Origin: Clostridium lentum
GTDB lineage: Bacteria > Bacillota > Clostridia > Clostridiales > Clostridiaceae
DNA length: 64,000 bases
Assembly: GCF_014287815.1 (NCBI RefSeq)
Contig: NZ_JACOOQ010000003.1
Location: 1-64,000, forward strand
Direction: 5' to 3'
The notes under the pieces were generated by a model. That model was not told where the DNA came from, searched no databases, and saw nothing but the letters and a program-made list of their open reading frames with translations. Below are positions 26,900-35,496 of this stretch, in pieces. Positions within the stretch are counted from its first letter, which is position 1, and each line of letters opens with the position of its first letter. A program made the position numbers and the translations under genes.

Positions 26900-26923
26900 T
26901 GTATATAGTATTTTATTGAAATG

Positions 26924-27991
26924 CTATATATCTAAGGCCATATCTCCTTGTTTTATCCATTCTTTTCTTCTCATAAACTCAGAAATAAGCAAGGTTAATA
27001 AAGCAGGTAGAATAAAATGCATTAAGATTATTTGTAATATTACTGTTTTGCTAGAAGTTGAACCAATCATCGTTTGATAAGTCATGATTTGTCCTACAAA
27101 TCCAGCTGATCCCATACCAGATCCTGTAGCGTTATTTGTCATTTTAAATATAACAGAAGAAACAGGACCTAAAATAGCACTAGATATTATTGCAGGAAGC
27201 CAAATTACAGGCTTTTTTACTATGTTAGGAATCTGAAGCATAGAAGTACCTATTCCTTGAGCTAAAAGACCACCCAATTTATTTTCTCGATAGCTGGCCA
27301 CAGCAAAGCCAACCATTTGGCAACAACAACCTATAGTGGCAGCACCAGCTGTTATTCCATTTAAATTTAGGATTACGCCAATGGCAGCAGAGCTTATTGG
27401 TAGCGTAAGAAGTATTCCCATTATTACAGAAACCAGTATACCCATAATAAAAGGTTGTTGTTCTGTAGCAAACATTATAATAGTTCCTAGCCAAGTCATA
27501 AATTTTGATATTGATGGCCCAATTAGTAATCCAGCAGCTGATCCGCTAAGAATAGTAATAAGTGGAGTGATGATTATATCTATTTTTGTCTTTCCACTTA
27601 TAACATGTCCAATTTCAATTCCAATTAATGCAGCAATAAATGCACCTAGAGGTTCTCCAGGGCCTACAAGTAATACTGAGCCAGTTTCAGTAAGTATTTG
27701 GCCAGATAATATTTTAGTAGCAAAACCTCCAATTATGCTGGCTACAGCAGCTGATATGGTAACTAGGGGACTCTCTTTAAATTTATAGGCAATACCAACA
27801 CCAATACCAGCACAAGTGCAAGAAGCAGCAAGTTTTCCTATAAGGTAAATCATAGTTCCTATATTATTAGGTATAAAATTACCTATTTGTTGAAGTATTG
27901 TACCAATTATTAAGGTTGAAAATAATCCTAAAGCCATGCCACTTAATCCATCAATGAATATATGGCTTAAAAAGTTTTTAATTTTTTTCAT
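26924..27991 (-). CDS. EIIC-like membrane transporter (PTS_EIIC_2 type)
   Basis: The 355-residue integral membrane protein has about ten hydrophobic segments and resembles the PTS EIIC-type family 2 (IDGLSGMALGLFSTLIIGTI near the N terminus), whose members lack attached EIIA/EIIB domains. No PTS partners are nearby. The ATG at 27991 has GGAGAGGAG upstream; an open frame extends further but has no site. A palindrome with the core found in the nad operon operator lies about 50-75 bases upstream, which suggests NAD-precursor transport rather than sugar. That is inference. Confidence 0.75.
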   Translation of the reverse strand: MKKIKNFLSHIFIDGLSGMALGLFSTLIIGTILQQIGNFIPNNIGTMIYLIGKLAASCTCAGIGVGIAYKFKESPLVTISAAVASIIGGFATKILSGQILTETGSVLLVGPGEPLGAFIAALIGIEIGHVISGKTKIDIIITPLITILSGSAAGLLIGPSISKFMTWLGTIIMFATEQQPFIMGILVSVIMGILLTLPISSAAIGVILNLNGITAGAATIGCCCQMVGFAVASYRENKLGGLLAQGIGTSMLQIPNIVKKPVIWLPAIISSAILGPVSSVIFKMTNNATGSGMGSAGFVGQIMTYQTMIGSTSSKTVILQIILMHFILPALLTLLISEFMRRKEWIKQGDMALDI

Positions 27992-28040
27992 AATGCAATC
28001 TCCTCTCCAAAAAAACAAAAACATAAGAATTTATATATGT

Positions 28041-28064
28041 TTACTTATGTATATACATGTGTAA
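28041..28064. promoter_or_regulatory. Palindromic operator, probable NiaR-type site
   Basis: A 24-bp palindrome with two mismatched pairs is centred on ATGTATATACAT. The core TATGTATATACA also occurs at the nad operon promoter (54343-54360). It lies upstream of the EIIC-like gene on the minus strand. Confidence 0.6.
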
Positions 28065-28208
28065 TGTAAGTGTAGTTTATCATTAAATGTAACAAAATTC
28101 AAATTTTAAATAAATAAATATAAGAAGATTTATAGAAAGAAGGTATAAAAGAAAATTTAGAAGAGTAAAATTAAATGAAAAAATTTTTCTCTTGGGGAAC
28201 TAAAAATT

Positions 28209-29183
28209 ATGACTAACAAAATTAATATTGGCATTGTTGGATATGGAAATTTAGGAAGAGCTGTTGAAAAGGCATTGATGAACAGTGAGGATTTAAAATT
28301 AGAAGCTATATTTACTAGAAGGAATGTAAAAAATATCATAAGTGATTCAAAGCTTCTACATATTTCGGAAATTAAAAACTATATTGGTATCATTGATGTG
28401 ATGATTCTTTGTGGAGGCTCAGCAACTGATTTGCCACAGCAAAGTGCAGAAATAGCAAAATATTTTAATGTGATAGATAGTTTTGATACTCATGCAAAAA
28501 TAGAGGAACATTTTATAGGTGTTGATGAAGTGAGCAAAGAAAATGAAAAAATAGCACTTTTATCAGTAGGATGGGATCCAGGTTTATTTTCATTAAATAG
28601 ATTATTAGGGAAGGCTATACTTCCTAATAGCACTGAATATACATTTTGGGGTAGTGGAGTAAGTCAAGGGCATTCGGATGCTATTAGGAGGATTAAGGGA
28701 GTAAAAACAGCCATACAATATACTATACCTATAAAAGAGGCAATAGAGAGAGTTAGACACGGTGAAAAACCAGTTTTAAATGATGGAGAAATGCATAAGA
28801 GACTATGCTATGTAGTTGCTGAAGAAGACGCAGATTTATCTTTTATAGAAAATTCAATAAAAAATATGCCATATTATTTTTTAGGGTATGAAACGGAAGT
28901 GAATTTTATTACTGAAGAAGAATTTAAGAATAAACATAGAGGAATGTCTCATGGTGGCTTTGTAATTTGTTCTGGTAATAGTGGAGAAAATAATTTTGTC
29001 ATGGAATTTAAACTAGTTCTTGATAGTAATCCAGAATTTACAGGTTCAATATTGGTGGCTTATGCCAGAGCTATATTTAGAATGTATAAGGAAGGTAAGA
29101 GAGGGGCATATACTATATTTGATGTGCCTATTAGTTACTTATCATCTAAAAAGGCAGAAGATCTTAGAAAAGAATTATTATAA
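28209..29183 (+). CDS. ddh: meso-Diaminopimelate D-dehydrogenase
   Basis: NADPH-dependent enzyme that makes meso-DAP from tetrahydrodipicolinate in one step for lysine and peptidoglycan. The 324-residue protein starts with the Rossmann motif INIGIVGYGNLGRAVEKAL. It contains SVGWDPGLFSLNR and WGSGVSQGHSDAIRRI, both family signatures, and MSHGGFV near residue 247. Length is normal. It stands alone with its own terminator. The start has GGGGA about ten bases upstream. Confidence 0.95.
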   Translation: MTNKINIGIVGYGNLGRAVEKALMNSEDLKLEAIFTRRNVKNIISDSKLLHISEIKNYIGIIDVMILCGGSATDLPQQSAEIAKYFNVIDSFDTHAKIEEHFIGVDEVSKENEKIALLSVGWDPGLFSLNRLLGKAILPNSTEYTFWGSGVSQGHSDAIRRIKGVKTAIQYTIPIKEAIERVRHGEKPVLNDGEMHKRLCYVVAEEDADLSFIENSIKNMPYYFLGYETEVNFITEEEFKNKHRGMSHGGFVICSGNSGENNFVMEFKLVLDSNPEFTGSILVAYARAIFRMYKEGKRGAYTIFDVPISYLSSKKAEDLRKELL

Positions 29184-29185
29184 TC

Positions 29186-29224
29186 AAAAAAGATTAAGTA
29201 TGAATTTGCTTAATCTTTTTTTGT
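29186..29224 (+). terminator. Terminator after ddh
   Basis: AAAAAGATTAAG pairs with CTTAATCTTTTT around a 10-base loop, followed by more T. Confidence 0.85.
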
Positions 29225-29514
29225 TTAATAAAATCTTTATCTGATAATTAGTCCAATAATAATATATTTAGCTGAAATTGGTAAACATAATAAAGTAAGT
29301 TAAAAAAATAGTTAGATAAAGAAGGTGTCTTTTAATGACTTAAAGTTTTATTATTAAATAAAAATTGATATTTAGTTTAAATATATTGCAGGACATTACG
29401 ATAATAAAATGTATAAAGAATAATGAAGTGTGAAAAAAGTAAAAAAATACGAAAAAATGTAAGTGATTTATAAAAAAATCAATAATCTTTGGGGTTTATG
29501 GTGATAATACAATA
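29225..29514. other. AT-rich gap upstream of rpsU
   Basis: No gene or recognisable structure is seen here; the rpsU promoter begins directly after it. Confidence 0.5.
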
Positions 29515-29544
29515 TTGACAGTATTTTAGGAGTTACTGTATAAT
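29515..29544 (+). promoter_or_regulatory. rpsU promoter
   Basis: Consensus TTGACA (29515-29520), 18-base spacer, consensus TATAAT (29539-29544) preceded by TG. A start near 29551 leaves a 65-base leader. Confidence 0.85.
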
Positions 29545-29615
29545 TAATATTGATTTAAGTAAACCCACAGTGTTAAATACTTATATATTTTCACTGACGA
29601 AGGGAGGAATTAAGA

Positions 29616-29792
29616 GTGTCAGAAATAAAGGTTAGAGAAAACGAATCATTAGAGCAAGCTTTAAGTAGATTTAAAAGAAAATGCGCTAATGCTGGAGTGC
29701 TTGCTGAAGTAAGAAAAAGAGAGCACTATGAAAAGCCAAGTGTTAAAAGAAAAAAGAAATCTGAAGCTGCAAGAAAAAGAAAATTCAAGTAG
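29616..29792 (+). CDS. rpsU: 30S ribosomal protein S21
   Basis: The 58-residue basic protein [20 protein letters not shown]... ending AARKRKFK is S21, a small-subunit protein near the anti-Shine-Dalgarno region. It starts at GTG 29616 with GGGAGGAAT seven to eight bases upstream. It has its own strong promoter and terminator; the yqeY gene that often follows rpsU is not here. Confidence 0.97.
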   Translation: MSEIKVRENESLEQALSRFKRKCANAGVLAEVRKREHYEKPSVKRKKKSEAARKRKFK

Positions 29793-29801
29793 TAATAAAG
29801 T

Positions 29802-29833
29802 ATCCTTTCAAACTACGTTTGAAAGGATTTTTA
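29802..29833 (+). terminator. Terminator after rpsU
   Basis: ATCCTTTCAAAC pairs with GTTTGAAAGGAT around a TAC loop, followed by TTTTATT. It also faces the asnA gene ending at 29855. Confidence 0.9.
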
Positions 29834-29854
29834 TTGTACTTTTAATTTAAAATA

Positions 29855-30871
29855 TTATAGTATTTCAATGTTATTTTCTTTACATTTCTTTAATGTATTT
29901 TCATCCCAAATGGAAGCTTGCACTTCACCTATGTGAGCTTTTTGTAAAAAGAACATGCATATTCTTGATTGGCCTATACCACCACCAATGGTTTGAGGAA
30001 GTTCTTCGTTTAATAATAGTTGATGGAAAGGCAGATTTTTTCGTTCTTGGCAGTTAGCTTTTATAAGTTGTGACTCAAGAGTTTTTTTGTCAACTCTTAT
30101 ACCCATTGAAGATAATTCCAAAGCCTTATCAAATAGCGGGTAATAAAATAATATATCGCCATTTAAGGACCAATCATCATAATCAGGACTTCTGCCATCG
30201 TGTTTTTTACCGGATTTTAAGGTATCACCTATACCCATTAAGAATACAGCTTTTCTTTCACGACAGATAGCATCTTCGCGCTCTTTTTCCGATAAATTAG
30301 GATACATATCTTCTAGTTCTTGTGTAGTTATAAATGAAATTTCATCTGGAAGATATTTCTTTAAATTTGGATATAATGAATTTATATAGTTTTCAGTGGC
30401 TTTGAAAACAGAATATAGTTGTTTAACTGTATCTTTTAAAGTGGTAATATTGCGGGCATCTTTACTAATAACTTTTTCCCAATCCCATTGATCAACATAT
30501 ATTGAATGAAGATTATCCAAGTCTTCATCTCGTCTAATGGCGTTCATATCGGTGTAAAGACCTTCGCCTATGTTAAATCCATATCTATGAAGTGCAAGCC
30601 TCTTCCATTTAGCAAGGGAATGAACTATTTCTATATTGCTTCCATCCATAGCTTTCACATCGAAAGATACAGGCCTTTCTGTACCATTTAAGTTATCATT
30701 TAATCCTGAAGCAGTATCAAGGAAAAGTGGTGCTGAAACTCTTGTAAGATTTAATGTTTTAGATAAATTTTCTTCAAAAAAATCCTTTACTTTCTTAATG
30801 GCAATTTCAGTTTCTTTAAGAGATAGCTTAGAAGAGTAGTTCTTAGGTATCCATACTGTTGATTTTTCCAT
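29855..30871 (-). CDS. asnA: Aspartate-ammonia ligase (asparagine synthetase A)
   Basis: Makes asparagine from aspartate, ammonia and ATP. The 338-residue protein has the class II tRNA-synthetase-like fold, with typical segments FFEENLSKTLNLTRVSAPLF, LAKWKRLALHRYGF and GGGIGQSRICMFFL. Length is normal. GGGGG lies upstream of the ATG. I looked for a T-box leader upstream and saw none. Confidence 0.96.
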   Translation of the reverse strand: MEKSTVWIPKNYSSKLSLKETEIAIKKVKDFFEENLSKTLNLTRVSAPLFLDTASGLNDNLNGTERPVSFDVKAMDGSNIEIVHSLAKWKRLALHRYGFNIGEGLYTDMNAIRRDEDLDNLHSIYVDQWDWEKVISKDARNITTLKDTVKQLYSVFKATENYINSLYPNLKKYLPDEISFITTQELEDMYPNLSEKEREDAICRERKAVFLMGIGDTLKSGKKHDGRSPDYDDWSLNGDILFYYPLFDKALELSSMGIRVDKKTLESQLIKANCQERKNLPFHQLLLNEELPQTIGGGIGQSRICMFFLQKAHIGEVQASIWDENTLKKCKENNIEIL

Positions 30872-31086
30872 ATAATAACCCCCGTTAATTGAATTCTTTT
30901 ATTAATATTACAATAAATGAAATGAAATGTAAATAAAGGGCGAATGAAATTTTTAAAATGAAGTTACAATGTGATTATTATTGGGTTGAAATGTATAAAA
31001 TATTATTTAAAAAAATACTTAAAACTTATGTTGGCTAAGCTGTATGGTAGAAAAAGAAGAAAAATAAAAAAAGTTTAAAAAATATG

Positions 31087-31115
31087 TTGACATATGTAGA
31101 ATAATAATGTAATAT
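31087..31115 (+). promoter_or_regulatory. Promoter of the tRNA cluster
   Basis: TTGACA (31087-31092), 17 bases, TAATAT (31110-31115), about 40 bases before the first tRNA. Confidence 0.85.
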
Positions 31116-31154
31116 ATTAAGAGTAGCGTTGCAGTGCTACAGCAAATGTGACTT

Positions 31155-31229
31155 GGCCCCTTGGTCAAGCGGTTAAGACACCACCCTTTCACGGTGGTAA
31201 CAGGGGTTCGATTCCCCTAGGGGTCACCA
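31155..31229 (+). tRNA. tRNA-Glu (UUC)
   Basis: The cloverleaf is complete: acceptor GGCCCCT/AGGGGTC, anticodon arm CCACC-CTTTCAC-GGTGG with anticodon TTC, T arm GGGG-TTCGATT-CCCC, and encoded CCA. Confidence 0.97.
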
Positions 31230-31232
31230 TTT

Positions 31233-31307
31233 GCGGGTATCGTATATCGGCTAATACTCCAGCCTTCCAAGCTGGAAAGGTGGGTTCGATTCCCACTACC
31301 CGCTCCA
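31233..31307 (+). tRNA. tRNA-Gly (UCC)
   Basis: Acceptor GCGGGTA/TACCCGC, anticodon arm CCAGC-CTTCCAA-GCTGG with anticodon TCC, T arm GTGGG/CCCAC, and encoded CCA. It lies three bases after tRNA-Glu. Confidence 0.97.
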
Positions 31308-31316
31308 TTTTAATAT

Positions 31317-31393
<77 letters not shown>

Positions 31394-31413
31394 TTCTACT
31401 TGAAGTAGAATAT

Positions 31414-31489
31414 GGTTTACTAGCTCAGTCGGTAGAGCACTTGACTTTTAATCAAGGTGTCCGGGGTTCGATTCCCCGGTAAGCCACCA
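31414..31489 (+). tRNA. tRNA-Lys (UUU)
   Basis: Acceptor GGTTTAC/GTAAGCC, anticodon arm TTGA-CTTTTAA-TCAA with anticodon TTT, T arm CCGGGG/CCCCGG, and encoded CCA. It is last in the four-tRNA transcript. Confidence 0.97.
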
Positions 31490-31490
31490 A

Positions 31491-31522
31491 AAAAGGAACT
31501 TGAATTTTCAAGTTCTTTTTTT
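31491..31522 (+). terminator. Terminator of the tRNA cluster
   Basis: GAACTTGAA - TT - TTCAAGTTC followed by seven T. Confidence 0.93.
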
Positions 31523-31614
31523 GTTTTGTTTAAAAATATCCAAGATTAAAATGAAAGGGAAATGGTATATTGAAATTTTATGTTAGTGCTAAAAATATTT
31601 ATATCTGGATTTTG

Positions 31615-31648
31615 AAAAAGAGGTGTAGTTAAAAAACTATACCTCTTT
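31615..31648 (-). terminator. Terminator of the alpha/beta hydrolase gene
   Basis: On the minus strand AAAGAGGT-a-TAGTT pairs with AACTA-c-ACCTCTTT, followed by T. It contains the stop codon region of the gene. Confidence 0.75.
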
Positions 31649-32623
31649 AGGTTTGTATTGGGATATATAAAAGATTTTGCCTATAAAATTATCAATTTTA
31701 TTAAAGTAACTTTGGTTATCTTTTATAACGGCTTCACCATGACCTGCCCCTTTTATTAAAAGAATATCTCGTTTATCCGCTGGAGTTGCGTTAAATAAAT
31801 TATCAGCCATATAAGAAGGTACAAAGGTGTCTTTATCTCCATGGATATAAAGAATTGGTACAGGGGTTTTGCTAACGAAATTTATAGGTGCAGCATCTGA
31901 AAAGTAATATCCAGCCATTAGTTTACAAATTAAACTAGTTCCTTTGATTATTGGGGTAGCTAAAATTTTTGTTGAAGAGGTTATTATCTGTTTGTATACA
32001 TCAGAAATTCTATCGTAAGCACAATCGGAAATAATACATTTTACGTTTTTAGGAGGATTATATCCAGCTGTTATACATACTGTTGCTGCACCCATTGATA
32101 CGCCGTGGAGAATTATTTTGCAATCGTTGCCTAAAAGTTCTTTACATTTATCTATCCATTTAAGTATATCGAAATGATCTAAATAGCCCATACCTAAATA
32201 CTTTCCTTGGCTTTCACCATGGCACCTATTATCAACGGCAAGTATATTGAAACCTTTATTATAATAATATGAAGTATAGCATAACATTGCTGAAGATGAA
32301 GCTGTGTAGCCGTGTGAAAGAATGACGATGTTTTTGGAGGGTTTAGTGTTTCTTACAAAAATACCTGAAAGTTTTAAGTTGTCATAAGATGTTATATGAA
32401 GTTTTGAAGCATTATGGTTTTTAAACCAATTACTGTCAATGAAGTCTTTAAAACTTTCTGGTGAAGGAATATTCTTAAAAGTTAAAATTTTTTTCTTCAT
32501 CTTAGTTAGCCCTTTTCTTGTTAGAGCGTAAAAGAAATATATGCTGCAAATTATTGTTAAAATAGCTATAGAAAAAAGAATTAAACCTACAATTAAAATT
32601 ATTACTTTGGTTTGAAAATTCAT
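31637..32623 (-). CDS. Alpha/beta hydrolase with N-terminal membrane anchor
   Basis: The 328-residue protein has an N-terminal hydrophobic helix (about 8-34) and an alpha/beta hydrolase domain. Motifs seen are the oxyanion strand VILSHGYTASS, nucleophile elbow HGVSMGA (GxSxG-like), acid strand YIHGDKDTFVP and catalytic His in KGAGHGEAV. It resembles YqkD/BAAT-like serine hydrolases. The substrate is unknown. GAGGAGG precedes the ATG. Confidence 0.85.
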   Translation of the reverse strand: MNFQTKVIILIVGLILFSIAILTIICSIYFFYALTRKGLTKMKKKILTFKNIPSPESFKDFIDSNWFKNHNASKLHITSYDNLKLSGIFVRNTKPSKNIVILSHGYTASSSAMLCYTSYYYNKGFNILAVDNRCHGESQGKYLGMGYLDHFDILKWIDKCKELLGNDCKIILHGVSMGAATVCITAGYNPPKNVKCIISDCAYDRISDVYKQIITSSTKILATPIIKGTSLICKLMAGYYFSDAAPINFVSKTPVPILYIHGDKDTFVPSYMADNLFNATPADKRDILLIKGAGHGEAVIKDNQSYFNKIDNFIGKIFYISQYKPKEV

Positions 32624-32760
32624 TTAAAAACCTCCTCTAAAAGTATAAGTACATTATAAATTAAATGGTAAAAAAATACAAAAACATAATATGTTTATGT
32701 TCATTATTTATTCAATAGAAGGGAATACTAAAAGTTATAATTGTGAAAGGAGTGATGAAG

Positions 32761-33627
32761 ATGGAATTTCCAAAAACTTTTCCTATTCAGCATCAAGAAA
32801 GACATCCAGGAAATGAATATGAGATGACACCGATGCCTATTTATTATAATGAGAAGTATATAAAGAAAGGCGATCTTTTGAAAGATAAAGTTGCTATAAT
32901 TACTGGTGGTGATAGTGGTATTGGGAGAGCTGTATCTATAGCGTATTCTCATCAAGGGGCCAAGATCGTTATAGTTTATTATGATGAAACAAGAGATGCG
33001 GAAGAAACCAAGGGAGTAATAGAGTCATCTGGTGGAGAATGCACTATTGTTCAAGGTGATGTAGCGAAAAGAGACTTTTGTAAAGAAGTTATGGAGTTAG
33101 CTATAAAAAAATATGGTAAAATTGATATTTTAGTAAATAATGCAGCTGTTCAATATGAATGCACAGATATCAAACAGATTACAGATGAACAATTTGATAA
33201 AACTATGAAAACCAATGTGTATGGAACATTTTATATGACACGAGAAGTTATGAAATATTTAAAAAGTGGTGGTTGTATAATAAATACCACATCTGTTACA
33301 GCTTTTCGTGGTAATGATACGTTGATGGATTACTCTATGACTAAGGGTGCTATTCTTACACTTACAAGGTCTTTATCCATGGCTTTAGCTAAAGGGAAGA
33401 CAGGTATAAGAGTGAATTCTGTTGCACCAGGACCTATATGGACTCCGCTTATACCTTCAAGTTTTAGTGTTGATAAAATACCAAAGTTTGGTAATGATAC
33501 GCCTATGGGAAGAGCAGGTCAACCAGTTGAATGTGCTGGAGCGTATGTATTTTTAGCGTCAGAAGCAGCTTCATATATAACAGGGCAAACTATACATATT
33601 AATGGAGGAGAAATAGTTAATTCATAG
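32761..33627 (+). CDS. SDR-family oxidoreductase (general-stress YdaD/YhdF type)
   Basis: NAD(P)-dependent short-chain dehydrogenase of 288 residues. It has TGGDSGIGRA for cofactor binding, NNAA, the active-site YSMTKGA (Tyr-x3-Lys) and IHINGGEIV at the end. The N-terminal extension EFPKTFPIQHQERHPGNE is typical of the long SDRs related to Bacillus stress proteins. ATG 32761 is chosen because AAAGGAG lies eight bases upstream; in-frame ATG/GTG codons nearer or before the site fit less well. Confidence 0.88.
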   Translation: MEFPKTFPIQHQERHPGNEYEMTPMPIYYNEKYIKKGDLLKDKVAIITGGDSGIGRAVSIAYSHQGAKIVIVYYDETRDAEETKGVIESSGGECTIVQGDVAKRDFCKEVMELAIKKYGKIDILVNNAAVQYECTDIKQITDEQFDKTMKTNVYGTFYMTREVMKYLKSGGCIINTTSVTAFRGNDTLMDYSMTKGAILTLTRSLSMALAKGKTGIRVNSVAPGPIWTPLIPSSFSVDKIPKFGNDTPMGRAGQPVECAGAYVFLASEAASYITGQTIHINGGEIVNS

Positions 33628-33741
33628 GAAATAAATAAATTAATTATAAAAATGAAAAAAATAGATATTTTCGAAACATGACAATGTTATCGAAAAATAA
33701 TGGATTAAATTAAGAATAGCTCACAAGGGTATAATAAGAAA

Positions 33742-33788
33742 TATAAGCGTTGGATAAAATGTTATTTTTATTCAACGCTTATATTTTG
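33742..33788 (+). terminator. Terminator after the SDR gene
   Basis: TATAAGCGTTG and ATAAAAT arms pair with the matching AATAAAAA-type and CAACGCTTATA arms, followed by TTTTG. It sits 115 bases after the gene. Confidence 0.75.
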
Positions 33789-33896
33789 AAAAGCGAAAGA
33801 GCTAAAGATTGAATTTCTGAGGGGAAATCATTTACTTTTTAGTTGATAAATAAGTATTTTTTATTTTTAGGAACTTTAACATAGAAGGTGAATAGA

Positions 33897-33968
33897 ATGA
33901 AATTAAATATAAATTATCAAAAAAGGGGAAAAAACAATACATTTTATCAGGTGATAATATATGGATAG
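33897..33968 (+). CDS. Short leader ORF overlapping the cation transporter start
   Basis: A 23-codon frame (MKLNINYQKRGKNNTFYQVI...) has a good AGAAGGTG site seven bases upstream. It runs through the ribosome binding site of the next gene and stops at 33966-33968, eight bases inside that gene. This layout suggests translational coupling or an attenuating leader peptide. It could also be chance. Confidence 0.45.
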   Translation: MKLNINYQKRGKNNTFYQVIIYG

Positions 33969-34869
33969 TAAGATAAGAGATGATAAGAGTATTGCAATGA
34001 GAGTTTCAGTAGTAAGTATAATAATTAATACAATATTATCTATTGGGAAAGTAGCTGCAGGGGTAATTGCTGGTTCTGGAGCGATGATTTCTGATGGAGT
34101 ACATTCAGCCTCAGATGTATTTAGTACAATTATAGTTATTATAGGTTTCAATATAGCTCATAAAGAAAGTGATGAAAAGCATCAGTATGGCCATGAGAGA
34201 TTTGAATGTATAGCAGCTATGATTTTAGGTGCAATACTTTTAGCTACAGGAATAGGAATTGGTTTAAGTGGAATTAATAAAATAATTGCTGGAATAGAAG
34301 GAAACTTATCTGCACCAGGAAGCTTAGCATTAGTTGCTGCTGTTATTTCAATAGTTGTAAAGGAATGGATGTATTGGTATACAAGATCTGCAGCCATAAA
34401 AATAAATTCAGGAGCATTAAAGGCAGATGCATGGCATCATAGATCAGATGCCTTATCTTCAGTAGGTAGCTTTATAGGAATATTAGGTGCTAGAATAAAG
34501 TTTCCTATACTTGATCCAATAGCATCAATTATAATATGTTTATTTATAGTGAAAGTATCATATGATATATTTAAGGATTCTATATATAAACTAATAGATG
34601 CTTCTTGTGATGATGAAACCATAAATAAGATTAGGGAAATAGCTTTAGCACAAGAAGGTGTTATGCAGTTAGATACATTGAAAACTAGAGTTTTTGGCTC
34701 AAGAATTTATGTTGATATTGAAATATCAGCATATGGCAAGCAAAGCCTTGAAGATGCACATAACATAGCTCAAAAGGTACATGACGAAGTTGAAGAAAAT
34801 ATACCTATGATAAAGCATTGTATGGTACATGTAAATCCATATAAAAATAATAAAAGTATTGATATTTAA
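33961..34869 (+). CDS. Cation diffusion facilitator (CDF) transporter
   Basis: Exports divalent metals (Zn, Mn, Fe or similar) in exchange for protons. The 302-residue protein has six membrane segments, SDGVHSASDV in helix 2, ADAWHHRSDALSS in helix 5 (the HxxxD metal site) and a C-terminal cytosolic domain (about 210-300). It is complete, unlike the related gene at 55935. AGGTG precedes the start. Metal specificity cannot be assigned. Confidence 0.92.
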   Translation: MDSKIRDDKSIAMRVSVVSIIINTILSIGKVAAGVIAGSGAMISDGVHSASDVFSTIIVIIGFNIAHKESDEKHQYGHERFECIAAMILGAILLATGIGIGLSGINKIIAGIEGNLSAPGSLALVAAVISIVVKEWMYWYTRSAAIKINSGALKADAWHHRSDALSSVGSFIGILGARIKFPILDPIASIIICLFIVKVSYDIFKDSIYKLIDASCDDETINKIREIALAQEGVMQLDTLKTRVFGSRIYVDIEISAYGKQSLEDAHNIAQKVHDEVEENIPMIKHCMVHVNPYKNNKSIDI

Positions 34870-35039
34870 TTTTTATATGAATAATAGGAATGTAATTTGA
34901 ATGATAATTTAATGATCATAAAAACACAATATTTAAAAAATATACGAAAATAATAATTTTTAATAATACAATTATTTCAAAATATGTTAAAATAATAATA
35001 TACAATAGTAAGGAATGTTGAAAATTTAATAGCCTTGAT

Positions 35040-35090
35040 AATCCAGGACATCAAAAGAAAAAAATGAACTTTTGATGCTCTGGATTTTAT
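35040..35090 (+). terminator. Terminator after the CDF gene
   Basis: An 18-base arm AATCCAG-g-ACATCAAAAG pairs with CTTTTGATG-c-TCTGGATT and is followed by TTTAT. It is 170 bases past the gene; the gap shows nothing else. Confidence 0.8.
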
Positions 35091-35158
35091 TGTATTAATA
35101 AATTCATTAAAGGGAATATATATAGAAAAGTTAAAAAATTAAGAAGGTGGTTTTATTT

Positions 35159-35476
35159 ATGATGGAAGAATTTAAAAAAATATTTTTGCTTGGAATAGGA
35201 GCAGCATCCATGACATATGAAAAATCTATGGAAATAATAAATGATATGGTGAAAAAGGGAAAGCTTACTTTAGAGGAAGGAAAGCAGATAGGTGATGAAT
35301 TGAGGAAAAGTATGAAGGATAAGGCTTCTATAATCAGTGAAAATAATAAAAAATATCTTACTAAAGAAGATGTACTACAAATAATTGCAGAATATAACTT
35401 GATATCAAGAACAGAATTTGATTTATTAAAAGAAAAGGTAGCTATGCTAGAAGAACAAATAAAAAATATAAAGTAA
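35159..35476 (+). CDS. Phasin-like coiled-coil protein
   Basis: This 105-residue, mostly helical protein has heptad-rich stretches (SMEIINDMVKKGKLTLEEGKQI and FDLLKEKVAMLEEQI), like the phasin/PhaF-type proteins annotated in many clostridia. AAGGTGG lies eight bases before ATG 35159. It is followed after 20 bases by the ABC1-family kinase, and the two form a common pair. A role in polyhydroxyalkanoate granules is unlikely here since no PHA genes are nearby. Confidence 0.75.
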   Translation: MMEEFKKIFLLGIGAASMTYEKSMEIINDMVKKGKLTLEEGKQIGDELRKSMKDKASIISENNKKYLTKEDVLQIIAEYNLISRTEFDLLKEKVAMLEEQIKNIK

Positions 35477-35496
35477 ATTTATAGGGGAGGTTTTTT

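Noticed and set aside
27336..27788. 150-codon open frame on the plus strand inside the EIIC-like gene
   Set aside because: It is the antisense of a hydrophobic membrane protein without a start signal.
30872..31086. T-box leader for asnA
   Set aside because: No T-box core sequence or specifier-like hairpin is seen on the minus strand upstream of the gene.
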